Shown: in pieces, positions 53,899 through 62,389 of the stretch
How positions within the stretch are numbered: position 1 is the stretch's first letter
Layout: each line of letters starts with the position of its first letter
Source of the DNA: Clostridium sp. AT4
GTDB taxonomy: Bacteria > Bacillota > Clostridia > Lachnospirales > Lachnospiraceae
Reading direction: 5' to 3'
DNA length: 64,000 nt
Assembly: GCF_001517625.2 (NCBI RefSeq)
Contig: NZ_LN999824.1
Span: forward strand, 1-64,000
The notes under the pieces: generated by a model
The model's database searches: none
Told to the model about the DNA's origin: nothing
The model's input: the letters and a program-made list of their open reading frames with translations, nothing else
Position numbers and translations under genes: made by a program

Positions 53899-54921
53899 AT
53901 GAAAGCTGTACAAATCGTAAAGCCTGAAGACCTGAGAGTAATCGACATTGAAAAGCCTGTTATTGACGAAAAAAACAATGTTCTTGTAAAAATGACCGCT
54001 GCCGGCATCTGCGGTTCTGACATGGGTATCTACCATGGTACAAATGCTGCAGCAACCTATCCACGTATCATCGGACACGAGATGGTAGGCCGTGTTGACC
54101 AGGTTGGATCAAATGTCAAAAATCTGAAAGTAGGAGACCGTGTAATCATCAATCAGGTAACCAGCTGCGGCCACTGCTATCCCTGCCGCAAAGGACGCGG
54201 AAATGTATGCGATAATCTTGCTATCCGTGGCGTGCATATTGACGGAGGCTACCGCGAATTTATAGCTGTTCCTGAAAGCGACTGCTATGTTTTACCCGAT
54301 TCCCTTTCTGATACGGACGCCATTATGATCGAGCCTACTACCATCGGGATCCAGTCCTGTACACGGGCTCAGCTGGAAAAAGATGATATGCTTCTGATCT
54401 ATGGATCCGGAGCACTGGGCAGCACGATCTTAAAGGTAGCCCGTCTTCTCTGCGACCATATCATCGTAGCTGATATCATGGATGACAAGCTGGAACTTGC
54501 CAGACAGAACGGTGCTAAATACACCATCAATCCGCTGAAAGAGGATCTTACAGAAAAAATAAAAGAATATACAGAAGGCCATGGAAGCACCGTTTCCATC
54601 GACTCTGCCTGCACCAAGGATTCCCTCATTACTCTTTTAAAGGCAACCGGAAATGCCGGAAGAGTAATTACCATGGGCTTTTCAGTAGCTCCTACCGAGG
54701 TAAATCAGTTCCTGATCACCTCCAAGGAACTGGATGTCCGCGGTTCCAGACTTCAGAATCATATGTTCGGCAAAGCAATTGAACTGATCAACGAAGGCAA
54801 GCTTGATCTGAACGGTACTGTGTCACATACCTTCCCTCTGATCCGCGCTCAGGAAGCCTTTGACTTTAATGACAGCCATGATCCTTCCATCCGCAAGATT
54901 GCCCTTACCTTTGATTTCTAA
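53899..54921 (+). CDS. Zinc alcohol dehydrogenase, RspB/LgoD-like
   Basis: 340 aa from MKAVQIVKP, with AAAAGGAGAG upstream. Catalytic zinc site GICGSD (Cys) and IIGHEMVG (His, Glu); structural zinc CGHCYPCRKGRGNVC (four Cys); Rossmann loop YGSGALGS. Likely oxidises a sugar acid such as L-gulonate or L-galactonate to a keto acid; the link to uxuB and uxuA favours L-gulonate to D-fructuronate. Co-transcribed with gntR. Distinct from the paralogue at 55680-56708. Confidence 0.88.
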   Translation: MKAVQIVKPEDLRVIDIEKPVIDEKNNVLVKMTAAGICGSDMGIYHGTNAAATYPRIIGHEMVGRVDQVGSNVKNLKVGDRVIINQVTSCGHCYPCRKGRGNVCDNLAIRGVHIDGGYREFIAVPESDCYVLPDSLSDTDAIMIEPTTIGIQSCTRAQLEKDDMLLIYGSGALGSTILKVARLLCDHIIVADIMDDKLELARQNGAKYTINPLKEDLTEKIKEYTEGHGSTVSIDSACTKDSLITLLKATGNAGRVITMGFSVAPTEVNQFLITSKELDVRGSRLQNHMFGKAIELINEGKLDLNGTVSHTFPLIRAQEAFDFNDSHDPSIRKIALTFDF

Positions 54922-54948
54922 TTATCACATTTAAAGAAGGGATACATC

Positions 54949-55629
54949 ATGAAAATTTTAGAACGGCAGCCTTCTGAAAAGGCTCGTTCCTACGCTATAC
55001 GCGTACTTCTCTACAACATCACTGCCCTGGAACTGCCTCCGGGAAGTTCCGTCAGCGAAAACGAAGTATCTTCTGTCATGAACATATCCCGAACCCCTGT
55101 GCGGGAAGCTCTTATCGAGCTTTCCCGCATGGATCTTGTAGATATTCTTCCCAAACGGGGCAGTTTTATTTCCAAAATCGATTATGGATTGATTGAAGAA
55201 TCTCGTTTTATGCGTCTCGTACTTGAGACAGCAATTGTGAAGCTTGCATGCGAACAGGGAATCTCATCCTATTATATGGAGCTGTTAGAGAAAAATCTCC
55301 GACAGGAATCTTCTCTGTCCAATACACAGGATTTCTCAGTCCAGCTGGAGCTTGACAATCATTTTCATCAGCTTCTTTTTGAATCTGTAGGAAAATCCAG
55401 AACCTTTGACATTATCTATTCCCAGATGATCCATTTTGACCGTCTCCGTATTCTGTCTTTAAAATCCTGGCAGGATGCGCGGGTAGTAAAAGACCATCAG
55501 AATATTCTGTATGCCATCCGTCAAAAAGACTCTGAATTGGCGGAAATGCTTATCACCCGCCACTTGACACGGTTTCAAGTAGAAAAAGCAGAGCTGACCA
55601 AACGTTATCCTGATTACTTTACGCTGTAA
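54949..55629 (+). CDS. GntR/FadR-type (FCD domain) regulator
   Basis: 226 aa. N-terminal winged helix (GSSVSENEVSSVMNISRTPVREALIELSRM, about 28-57) and an all-helical FCD domain with DNHFHQLLFES and a final HHLTR-like Asp/His set for metal and ligand. It should repress or sense the uxu/dehydrogenase genes around it. The stop is 2 nt before a bidirectional terminator. Confidence 0.92.
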   Translation: MKILERQPSEKARSYAIRVLLYNITALELPPGSSVSENEVSSVMNISRTPVREALIELSRMDLVDILPKRGSFISKIDYGLIEESRFMRLVLETAIVKLACEQGISSYYMELLEKNLRQESSLSNTQDFSVQLELDNHFHQLLFESVGKSRTFDIIYSQMIHFDRLRILSLKSWQDARVVKDHQNILYAIRQKDSELAEMLITRHLTRFQVEKAELTKRYPDYFTL

Positions 55630-55631
55630 TA

Positions 55632-55674
55632 AAACGGGCGTGTGAAAAACTTACGTTTTCTCACACGCCCGTTT
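55632..55674. terminator. Bidirectional terminator between gntR and the second dehydrogenase
   Basis: AAACGGGCGTGTGAAAA pairs with TTTTCTCACACGCCCGTTT (outer arms 55632-55645 and 55661-55674), then CTGTTTT on the plus strand. A/T flanks suit both convergent genes. Confidence 0.88.
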
Positions 55675-55679
55675 CTGTT

Positions 55680-56708
55680 TTATACGGTTTTATCTACTTT
55701 TACAACTACCTTCATGTAGTTACCCGGATTCTTTTCAATATCCCGAATCGTCTCCGGTGCCTCATCCAGAGAAATAGTCTTGGTCAAAATCTTAGCCACA
55801 TCTACCTTCTTTGTGTAAATCAGCTCGATCGCCTCTTCAAATTCTCCTGCACTTGTACGTGCTCCGCGAATATCAATTTCCTTACGCGTTATGATATCGG
55901 TAGGAATTGAGGTCTCTCTTGGAGGCCAGCCGGTAAGAGTAATTCTTCCTGCGTTGCTGACAAGATCAAGGCTGGAGCGAATTGCTGCATTGGATCCGCT
56001 GCACTCCATAACCTGCTGAGCCATCATTCCGCCTGTAATTTCACTGACTCTTGCAGCCGCATCTTCTTCTCCGGAATTGATTACATACTCAATACCCAGC
56101 TCCTTTGCAAAATCCAGACGCTCCTGAACAAGATCCAGAAGAATTGCATGTGCACCGTAAGCCTGTGCGATCATACCTGCCAGCAGACCAATAGGTCCTG
56201 CTCCGATGATCGCGCAGTACTCCCCTGCCTTTAATCCGCCTCTGTGGATTCCGTGAAGAGAAATAGTAAGAGGTTCTGCCATTGCAGCATCTGTCCAATC
56301 CATATCTTCCGGCATCTTTACCAGCATATCTGCCGGATGGCAAAAATACTCTGCCATGCCGCCGTCAATATGTACACCCAAAACCTTAAGGCTTGTACAG
56401 CAGTTTGTACGTCCGATAGAGCATGGATAGCACTCTCCGCAGTAAATGTATGGATCAACAATAACTTTATCGCCTGGTTTTAATCCCTTAGGATTATCTG
56501 CCGGAATTTCCTCTACGATACCAGCCAGCTCATGTCCAATGATCCTTGGGTAGGATACCAGTGTATTGGTTCCGCGGAAAGCACCTATATCACTTCCGCA
56601 AATACCAGCTGTAACAATACGGATCAGCGCCTCGCCCGGTCCCGGAACAGGCTTTTCCAGCTCTACACAATCTACATTTCTAGGTTCTTCCAGTTTAATT
56701 CCCTTCAT
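55680..56708 (-). CDS. Zinc-dependent sugar acid/alcohol dehydrogenase
   Basis: 342 aa, medium-chain family. Catalytic zinc GICGSDIG and IIGHELAG, structural zinc CGECYPCSIGRTNCC, Rossmann GAGPIGLLAG, and the conserved VLGVHIDGGMAEYF. Close relative of the dehydrogenase at 53899-54921 (shared GTN, YPRIIGHE and VHIDGG blocks) but belonging to the other operon. It is the last gene of the permease-hydantoinase operon. Substrate unknown; a C6 sugar acid or alcohol is likely. Confidence 0.9.
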   Translation of the reverse strand: MKGIKLEEPRNVDCVELEKPVPGPGEALIRIVTAGICGSDIGAFRGTNTLVSYPRIIGHELAGIVEEIPADNPKGLKPGDKVIVDPYIYCGECYPCSIGRTNCCTSLKVLGVHIDGGMAEYFCHPADMLVKMPEDMDWTDAAMAEPLTISLHGIHRGGLKAGEYCAIIGAGPIGLLAGMIAQAYGAHAILLDLVQERLDFAKELGIEYVINSGEEDAAARVSEITGGMMAQQVMECSGSNAAIRSSLDLVSNAGRITLTGWPPRETSIPTDIITRKEIDIRGARTSAGEFEEAIELIYTKKVDVAKILTKTISLDEAPETIRDIEKNPGNYMKVVVKVDKTV

Positions 56709-56723
56709 TTTTCTCCTCCATTA

Positions 56724-57176
56724 TTAAAGTGCGACTTTTACGACAACCTTTTTAACAAAGCATGGCCCGCCAGCCTGGCACCTTGGTTTATGAGCATCTT
56801 CAGGAGCAACGATGATCATATCTCCCTCTTCCAAAAGAACGGTTCCGCTTAACTCCGGCTCCTCATAGAAGATCAGATCATTTTCCTCAATGCGTTCCTT
56901 TACTTTAAGGCCATCTCTCTTGCAGATACCGAACTGCTCTTTTCCCTTTGCAACATACTGAATATCAAAGTATTTTTCATGGGTTTCAAAAAAACCTGTA
57001 TCTGCCGGAATTGTAGTATATTCCTGAATGTTGGCTACTACTGTATCACCCATAATAGGATAGCTTCCTGCAGGCAGTGCATTGATATCTGTTTCTGCCA
57101 GCCACTTATAGGCACAGGTAAATTTCTCTTCCAGGTAATTATACTTCTCTGCAATACTTATATTTGAAAAAAACAT
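56724..57176 (-). CDS. YhcH/YjgK/YiaL family protein
   Basis: 150 aa, beta-sandwich family. Contains TVVANIQEYTT, FFETHEKYFDIQYVAKGKEQFG and DMIIVAPEDAHKPRCQ with a conserved His. In E. coli YiaL lies in the 2,3-diketo-L-gulonate operon next to YiaK; here it follows two YiaK-like genes. It is thought to act on a sugar acid, perhaps as an isomerase or metal-dependent mutarotase, but the reaction is not known. Confidence 0.9.
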   Translation of the reverse strand: MFFSNISIAEKYNYLEEKFTCAYKWLAETDINALPAGSYPIMGDTVVANIQEYTTIPADTGFFETHEKYFDIQYVAKGKEQFGICKRDGLKVKERIEENDLIFYEEPELSGTVLLEEGDMIIVAPEDAHKPRCQAGGPCFVKKVVVKVAL

Positions 57177-57193
57177 AGTGCTTCCTCCTGTTT

Positions 57194-58243
57194 TTATTTG
57201 CTTGCTATATCAGTCGTAGACATATCTCCTGACGCCAGGGAACAAAGCTGCTTCCAGATTGCCTCGTCTACATGAATCCCCTTCTTCATGCTTTCTTCCC
57301 GTACCGCCAAAGTCCTCTCTCCCGGATAGCTTACGCTTCCGCCTTCGCGCTCAGGATGAGCTTTTTTAACCGCATCAATCCTCCGGTTCAGCATATCCTG
57401 GATTTCATCTTTGGAGCCAAACAGATAGGGATCATATGCAATAAAGATCTGGCAGCAGTTCGTACAGCTGCCTTTTGCCTGTATATCCATATCCGTTCCG
57501 CTCATTCCATTGGCCATAAGCGCTGCAGCCATATCCAAAGCAAGAGCCATACCGCTTCCTTTCCAGTATCCCATAGGAAGCCCCCGCATGGTTTCCTCTA
57601 TGGCGCCCGGATCGCAGGTCAGATTTCCATCCTTATCAAATCCTCCCGGATAGGGAAGCTGCTTTCCCGCCAGACGATAAACTCCCAACTTTCCATAAGC
57701 GTACAGACTCATAGCCATATCAAGGATAAGCGGGCCATCCTCCCTTGGAATCGCCATACAGAACGGGTTGTTTCCCACACTGCGCTTATCGCTTCCCCAC
57801 AATGGCATACAGCTTTCCGCATTAATCCAGCTCATACCCATAAAGCCTGCTTCAGCCATTTTCCATACATAGGTTGCGCCTCTCATCCAATGAGTAGTGT
57901 TTTTCAGGGCAACACAGCCAATCCCATGTTTTTTCGCCAGCTCTACAGCTCTGTCAGCACAAAAGAGCGCATTGGTAATGCCAATCCCCAGTTGTCCGTC
58001 ATAATTTTCCACTGCGCCCTTTGCACCTGCAAGCTGAGGCTCGCCTTTAATGTTAACCCATCCCTTTTGAACATATTCCACAAATCTGGGAATTCGATTC
58101 AGTCCATGGCTTTCTACCCCATCAGCACTGGACTGAATATGAACAGCTGTACATATCTCAGCCTTTTCTTCTGTAAGTCCCAGATTCAGGAAAATCTGCT
58201 TTACATCCTGCTTTAATTTGTCATAAGGAACACGAACCCCCAT
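57194..58243 (-). CDS. Ldh2/YiaK family oxidoreductase (copy 1)
   Basis: 349 aa, malate/L-lactate dehydrogenase superfamily type 2. QSSADGVESHGLNRIPRFV with catalytic His, GIGCVALKNTTHWMRGATYVWKM, MAIPREDGPLILDMAMS. Members reduce 2-oxo acids or 2,3-diketo-L-gulonate with NAD(P)H. It is a near copy of the next gene, 14 nt away. This copy has divergent bases near 200-230 and keeps all catalytic motifs. Confidence 0.9.
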   Translation of the reverse strand: MGVRVPYDKLKQDVKQIFLNLGLTEEKAEICTAVHIQSSADGVESHGLNRIPRFVEYVQKGWVNIKGEPQLAGAKGAVENYDGQLGIGITNALFCADRAVELAKKHGIGCVALKNTTHWMRGATYVWKMAEAGFMGMSWINAESCMPLWGSDKRSVGNNPFCMAIPREDGPLILDMAMSLYAYGKLGVYRLAGKQLPYPGGFDKDGNLTCDPGAIEETMRGLPMGYWKGSGMALALDMAAALMANGMSGTDMDIQAKGSCTNCCQIFIAYDPYLFGSKDEIQDMLNRRIDAVKKAHPEREGGSVSYPGERTLAVREESMKKGIHVDEAIWKQLCSLASGDMSTTDIASK

Positions 58244-58257
58244 ATTTCCTCCCGGAT

Positions 58258-59307
58258 TTACTTACTTGCAATGTCCTTTGTTTCCATATTGCCTGCAGCC
58301 AGAGCACAGATCTGCTCCCAGATTGCCTCGTCCACAGAAACTCCGTCCTTCATGCTCTTTTCGCGAGTGGAAATCGTTCTCTGTCCAGGACAGCTTACAT
58401 GTCCGCCTTCATGCTCCGGATGAGCTGCGTTTGCAGCATCAACACGCTTGTTCAGCATAGCCTGAATTTCTTCTTTGGAACCAAACAGATAAGGATCATA
58501 TGCAATAAAGATCTGGCAGCAGCCCGTGCAGCTTCCACGATTCTCATTGTCCATATCTGTTCCGCATTTGCCGTTTGCCATAAGAGCAGCAGCCATATCC
58601 AATGCAAGAGCCATGCCGCTTCCCTTCCAGTATCCGGTAGGAAGAATTCTCTTACTGTCCTCAATTGCTCCCGGATCGCTGGTCAGATTTCCGTCCTTAT
58701 CAAAGCCGCCCGGATAAGGAAGCTGCTTTCCTGCCAGACGGTATACACCCAGCTTTCCATAAGCATACTGGCTCATCGCCATATCGAGCACAATAGGGCC
58801 ATCCTCTCTTGGAATTGCCATACAGAATGGATTGTTTCCAACGCTTGGCTCGTCGCTTCCCCACAGAGGCATACAGCTTTCTGTGTTGATCCAGCTCATA
58901 CCCATAAAGCCTGCCTCAGCCATCTTCCATGCATAGGTGCCGCCTCTCATCCAGTGAGTCGTATTTTTTAAAGCAACACAGCCAATTCCATGCTCTTTCG
59001 CCAACTCTGCAGCCCGCTCTGCACAGAAAAGAGCATTTGTAATACCGATGCCCAGCTGACCGTCATAATTCTCCACAGCGCCTTTGGCTCCTACAAGCTG
59101 AGGCTTTCCTTCCAGATTGATCCATCCCTTCTGAACATATTCCACAAATCTGGGAATACGGTTCAGTCCATGGCTCTCAACGCCGTCTGCACTGGACTGG
59201 GTATGAATTGTAGCACAGGTCTCGGCCTGCTCTTCTGTAAGGCCCAGATTTAAGAATGCCTGTTTTACGTTTTTCTTTACTTCCTCATAAGCAACGCGAA
59301 TACTCAT
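58258..59307 (-). CDS. Ldh2/YiaK family oxidoreductase (copy 2)
   Basis: 349 aa, same length as its tandem neighbour and highly similar through most of the chain; differences cluster at the N-terminus and around residues 225-300. Carries QSSADGVESHGLNRIP, KNTTHWMRGGTYAWKM and IPREDGPIVLDMAMS. Both copies look active, so they may have different substrates or simply raise dose. The 4-Cys area SCTGCCQ (here) versus SCTNCCQ (copy 1) is shared. Confidence 0.9.
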   Translation of the reverse strand: MSIRVAYEEVKKNVKQAFLNLGLTEEQAETCATIHTQSSADGVESHGLNRIPRFVEYVQKGWINLEGKPQLVGAKGAVENYDGQLGIGITNALFCAERAAELAKEHGIGCVALKNTTHWMRGGTYAWKMAEAGFMGMSWINTESCMPLWGSDEPSVGNNPFCMAIPREDGPIVLDMAMSQYAYGKLGVYRLAGKQLPYPGGFDKDGNLTSDPGAIEDSKRILPTGYWKGSGMALALDMAAALMANGKCGTDMDNENRGSCTGCCQIFIAYDPYLFGSKEEIQAMLNKRVDAANAAHPEHEGGHVSCPGQRTISTREKSMKDGVSVDEAIWEQICALAAGNMETKDIASK

Positions 59308-59326
59308 ATCGTTTCTCCTTTATTTT

Positions 59327-60118
59327 TTATACAGGCTCCCCTTCTTCACAGCAGGGAATTTTGCCTGCGTATTCCATTATCTCTTCATATAAACCGCTGG
59401 CTTCCTCCGGCGAATAGCCATATACCAGAAACACATCCATCACATAAGGGGAGTATGGAATTCCCGTGATAGCCTGGGCAAAGGCCATTGCGGCAATTTC
59501 ACTTAAGGCAATCACCGTGGAGTCATTATGCAGAGGTCCCAATGACCAGAGCCGGATCTTTTCCTGTTTTGTAAAAATCTCATCCTTATATTTTTCTTCT
59601 ACAAAATGAAACAGCTCATGAGCCAGCAAAAGGCCTTTGATATCCAGCTGTTCAGTTAAAACCTCTTTCACTTCAGGACGCTCTGTAAATTTGTGCGCCT
59701 TCTTCACAGCATCCATGTAAATCTTTATATTGCCCGGTTCCCGGAATTCTGCAAACAGAACCCTGTCTGCATTTTCCGGAAACGTAGGATACTCTACCTT
59801 CAGCCCCATAGCTGCCGATAATTCCTCAGGACTTCGGACACCGTAAAGGCAGCAAATCTTCTCAGCATACTCTCTGCCGCAGCAAACAGCCTGCTTCATC
59901 CAGCTTTTTCGCTGCCCGTCATCAAACTTTCCATTCAGCGGCTCTCTGGAAAAAGCATATGCATACATATCCTCTATCGGAATGGATGTCAGATCCTGAA
60001 GCATACGGACCAGAGGACGTACCTTAAAATGAGGACGTTCGTATCTTACCGGTCTCTGCTTTCCAAAAAGTCCGTCTGTAATGGGCTTTAAAGCTTCCTG
60101 AACCTTATTTCTGTCCAT
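59327..60118 (-). CDS. Unrecognised protein with HExxH zinc-peptidase-like motif
   Basis: 263 aa. I do not recognise a named family. HELFH at about 167-171 in LLLAHELFHFVEE fits a zincin metal site, with possible third ligands further on (for example ALSEIAAMAFAQAITG, with Glu about 40 residues downstream). Other features: Cys pairs near 79-91 and a C-terminal CCEEGE. No signal peptide and no membrane span, so cytosolic. It follows the hydantoinase gene by 6 nt and precedes the YiaK-like pair. It may be a metallopeptidase, or an amidohydrolase-like partner of the ATPase; this is a guess from context. Confidence 0.6.
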   Translation of the reverse strand: MDRNKVQEALKPITDGLFGKQRPVRYERPHFKVRPLVRMLQDLTSIPIEDMYAYAFSREPLNGKFDDGQRKSWMKQAVCCGREYAEKICCLYGVRSPEELSAAMGLKVEYPTFPENADRVLFAEFREPGNIKIYMDAVKKAHKFTERPEVKEVLTEQLDIKGLLLAHELFHFVEEKYKDEIFTKQEKIRLWSLGPLHNDSTVIALSEIAAMAFAQAITGIPYSPYVMDVFLVYGYSPEEASGLYEEIMEYAGKIPCCEEGEPV

Positions 60119-60124
60119 AACTGC

Positions 60125-62263
60125 TTATATCTCCGTAACTGAACCTACGATAATAATCTCCTCATCAGGCTCTCTGTCTCCCAGATCCAGATCCATCAGC
60201 AGGAAGATCTGCTCCAGATCAATTGCGCTGTAATCGCCTACTCTTGGACCTACGCATACAAAGAAATCAGGACGAAGAATGGAGTCTGTCTTAAATACGG
60301 CAGCCTCTTTCCAGATTGTTTCCACTACTTCTTTGTAATCGCGAACCGGACATTTTACAACCATACCGTTGGAGCACTGAACCTTGATAAAGCCCTTCTT
60401 ATCAACAATACGCAGAGGATTCTTTCCCTCTCTCTCTCCCTGGTATACATAGAACTTGTCCGTCTTCTCTGCCAAGTGAATCTGGCTTACCTTTGATCCA
60501 AAATCCTGTGTAGCCAGTTCCAGAGCCTCTGCCTCATCACACTCTTTCAGAAGATCCGTTGTCTTTACTTCTGTAGATCCTGTTGCGATTGCTGTTACCT
60601 TACCGGTCTGACTGTCGATTTCAATATGCACCTCTACCGTATCAGGTGATGCGCCGGAGCTTACCGCCGCGTCAGCCGCCTCTTTCTTAATCTCGCGGAT
60701 ATCATCCTGAGTCGGATTGGGGATCACTCGCTCTACTACGTCACGGACCATGGAAAGCGCAACGCCGATAGAGGAAATAACCTCAGCATTCTCCGGAATG
60801 CTGTACTGCAGTCCCATCTTTCCTGCACAGTAAGGTACAAGAGACGCTGCTCCGCCTCCGCAGCCTACCAGCTTCATGCTGTCATGATCCAGCTGATACT
60901 TCTCAGCCAGAGCGTTGATGCAGGCATTTACCTTCTCATAATCCTTATCCAGAATCTGTGTTGCAAGCTGCTCTACAGTGATTCCAAGCTTATCTGCTAC
61001 AGGCTGCATTGCCTTGCGGGCTGCATTGGCATTTCCATAAGCAAAATACTTCTTATCGATCAATCCCAGAACATTGGCTGCACAGGTATTGGTAAAGCAG
61101 ATACGCTTTCCGTTCTTTAAACGGATTGTAACGTAATCAGCAGGATCGCTTGGTTTCGGTCTTACCATCTCGATCTGCGGATCAACAATCTCCTCTTCAG
61201 GAGTAAAACATGCGTATTCACAGCCTGCGATATGAGCAGAACGAGGACCTACGTCTACTACTTCCTTGTCATTGATACGAACCATAGAACCGCCGGCACA
61301 TCCAAGAATGCGGACATCCAAAGAACTGATATATGTATCATGGCCTCCGATCTGGGCATAGTCTACACCGGGACGGCCATTCTTGATTACACCGATATTG
61401 GTTGTTGTTCCACCTACCTCAAAGTAAATGGCATTGGATGCTCTTAAGTACATCAGCGATCCCATAACAGATGCGGCGGGGCCGGATAATGCAGTTAAAA
61501 TCGGTCGCTTACGCATCTCGTTAATCTCCATAACACCGCCGTCGCCTCTCATGATCATCAGTGGAACCTGAACGCCTGCTTCTCTTACAGAAGACTCTGT
61601 TGCGTTTGCAGTTGCCATCATCTTAGGAAGGATGGACGCGTTAATTGCAGCTGTACGGGTACGTCTTGTAAGTCCATACAGTTTTGTAATATCAGAAGCC
61701 ATACTAACCGGCACATTTTTCTTTTCTGCACAGTCATGGATCATCATTTCCTCATCCATGCTGTCTACGCCAAAGGCCATAGAAGCAACAATTACCTGTG
61801 CGCCCTGGCTGATCAAGTCATCAATATTTTTATTGATCACTTCCTCCGTCAGCATCTTTTTCTTAATGAAGGTATTAAATACCTTGATCATTCTGCCAAC
61901 TTTTTCATCCAATACAATATCCTTCAAAGCCAGCTGGCGCTTTGCAAGAAATCCTTCCAGACCGCCTCCCGCTACGCCAACTACACCTACATTTGCCACG
62001 TCGCCCTCAATAAAAGCATTGGTAGCCTGAGTAGTAGAATGGGCTACGAACACTACATCTTCCGGTGCAATGTCATTTTCCCGCATACAATTCTGAAAAC
62101 TCTGAACAACACCGGCAGCAACGCCGTTCTTGTCATCGTGGGTTGTCTTTACTTCATTTTTTCCAATAATTTCGTGGGTTTCATTGTCCATTGCTACGCA
62201 TTTTGTGTAGGTTCCACCTACGTCAATACCCATGCGGACAGCTCTGTGCTTACGTTCTGCCAT
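60125..62263 (-). CDS. Hydantoinase/oxoprolinase family ATPase
   Basis: About 712 aa, ASKHA-fold family of HyuA/acetone carboxylase beta. Phosphate 1 loop GIDVGGTYTKCVAMD near the N-terminus, HSTTQATNAFIEGD, phosphate 2 FEVGGTTTNIGVI (about 285-297), and adenosine-side VGCGGGAASLVPY (about 460-472). A further C-terminal part of about 180 residues follows. Such enzymes use ATP to activate an amide or lactam, or to carboxylate. No HyuB-type partner gene is seen. Start is codon 4 of the frame, 10 nt after AAGGA. Confidence 0.88.
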   Translation of the reverse strand: MAERKHRAVRMGIDVGGTYTKCVAMDNETHEIIGKNEVKTTHDDKNGVAAGVVQSFQNCMRENDIAPEDVVFVAHSTTQATNAFIEGDVANVGVVGVAGGGLEGFLAKRQLALKDIVLDEKVGRMIKVFNTFIKKKMLTEEVINKNIDDLISQGAQVIVASMAFGVDSMDEEMMIHDCAEKKNVPVSMASDITKLYGLTRRTRTAAINASILPKMMATANATESSVREAGVQVPLMIMRGDGGVMEINEMRKRPILTALSGPAASVMGSLMYLRASNAIYFEVGGTTTNIGVIKNGRPGVDYAQIGGHDTYISSLDVRILGCAGGSMVRINDKEVVDVGPRSAHIAGCEYACFTPEEEIVDPQIEMVRPKPSDPADYVTIRLKNGKRICFTNTCAANVLGLIDKKYFAYGNANAARKAMQPVADKLGITVEQLATQILDKDYEKVNACINALAEKYQLDHDSMKLVGCGGGAASLVPYCAGKMGLQYSIPENAEVISSIGVALSMVRDVVERVIPNPTQDDIREIKKEAADAAVSSGASPDTVEVHIEIDSQTGKVTAIATGSTEVKTTDLLKECDEAEALELATQDFGSKVSQIHLAEKTDKFYVYQGEREGKNPLRIVDKKGFIKVQCSNGMVVKCPVRDYKEVVETIWKEAAVFKTDSILRPDFFVCVGPRVGDYSAIDLEQIFLLMDLDLGDREPDEEIIIVGSVTEI

Positions 62264-62323
62264 ACTTCCCATATCCTTTCAATTTGATTATTCCATTAAA
62301 TTTTCAGAAACATACTAAAGGGG

Positions 62324-62350
62324 CTGCGGGCGCATCCAGAGCGCCCGCAG
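62324..62350 (-). terminator. GC-rich hairpin between the permease and hydantoinase genes
   Basis: CTGCGGGCGC (62324-62333) pairs with GCGCCCGCAG (62341-62350), loop ATCCAGA. It is 39 nt past the permease stop; on the minus strand it is followed by CCCCTTTAG, so it is not a full terminator. It may lower transcription of later genes or protect the permease mRNA. Confidence 0.55.
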
Positions 62351-62389
62351 AATAAAGATATACATTGTTTGAGAGATTTTATTGCAAGA

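Noticed and set aside
57272-58216. 314-codon plus-strand open frame across the first YiaK-like gene
   Set aside because: Antisense shadow of a conserved dehydrogenase; the same effect appears in the copy next to it.
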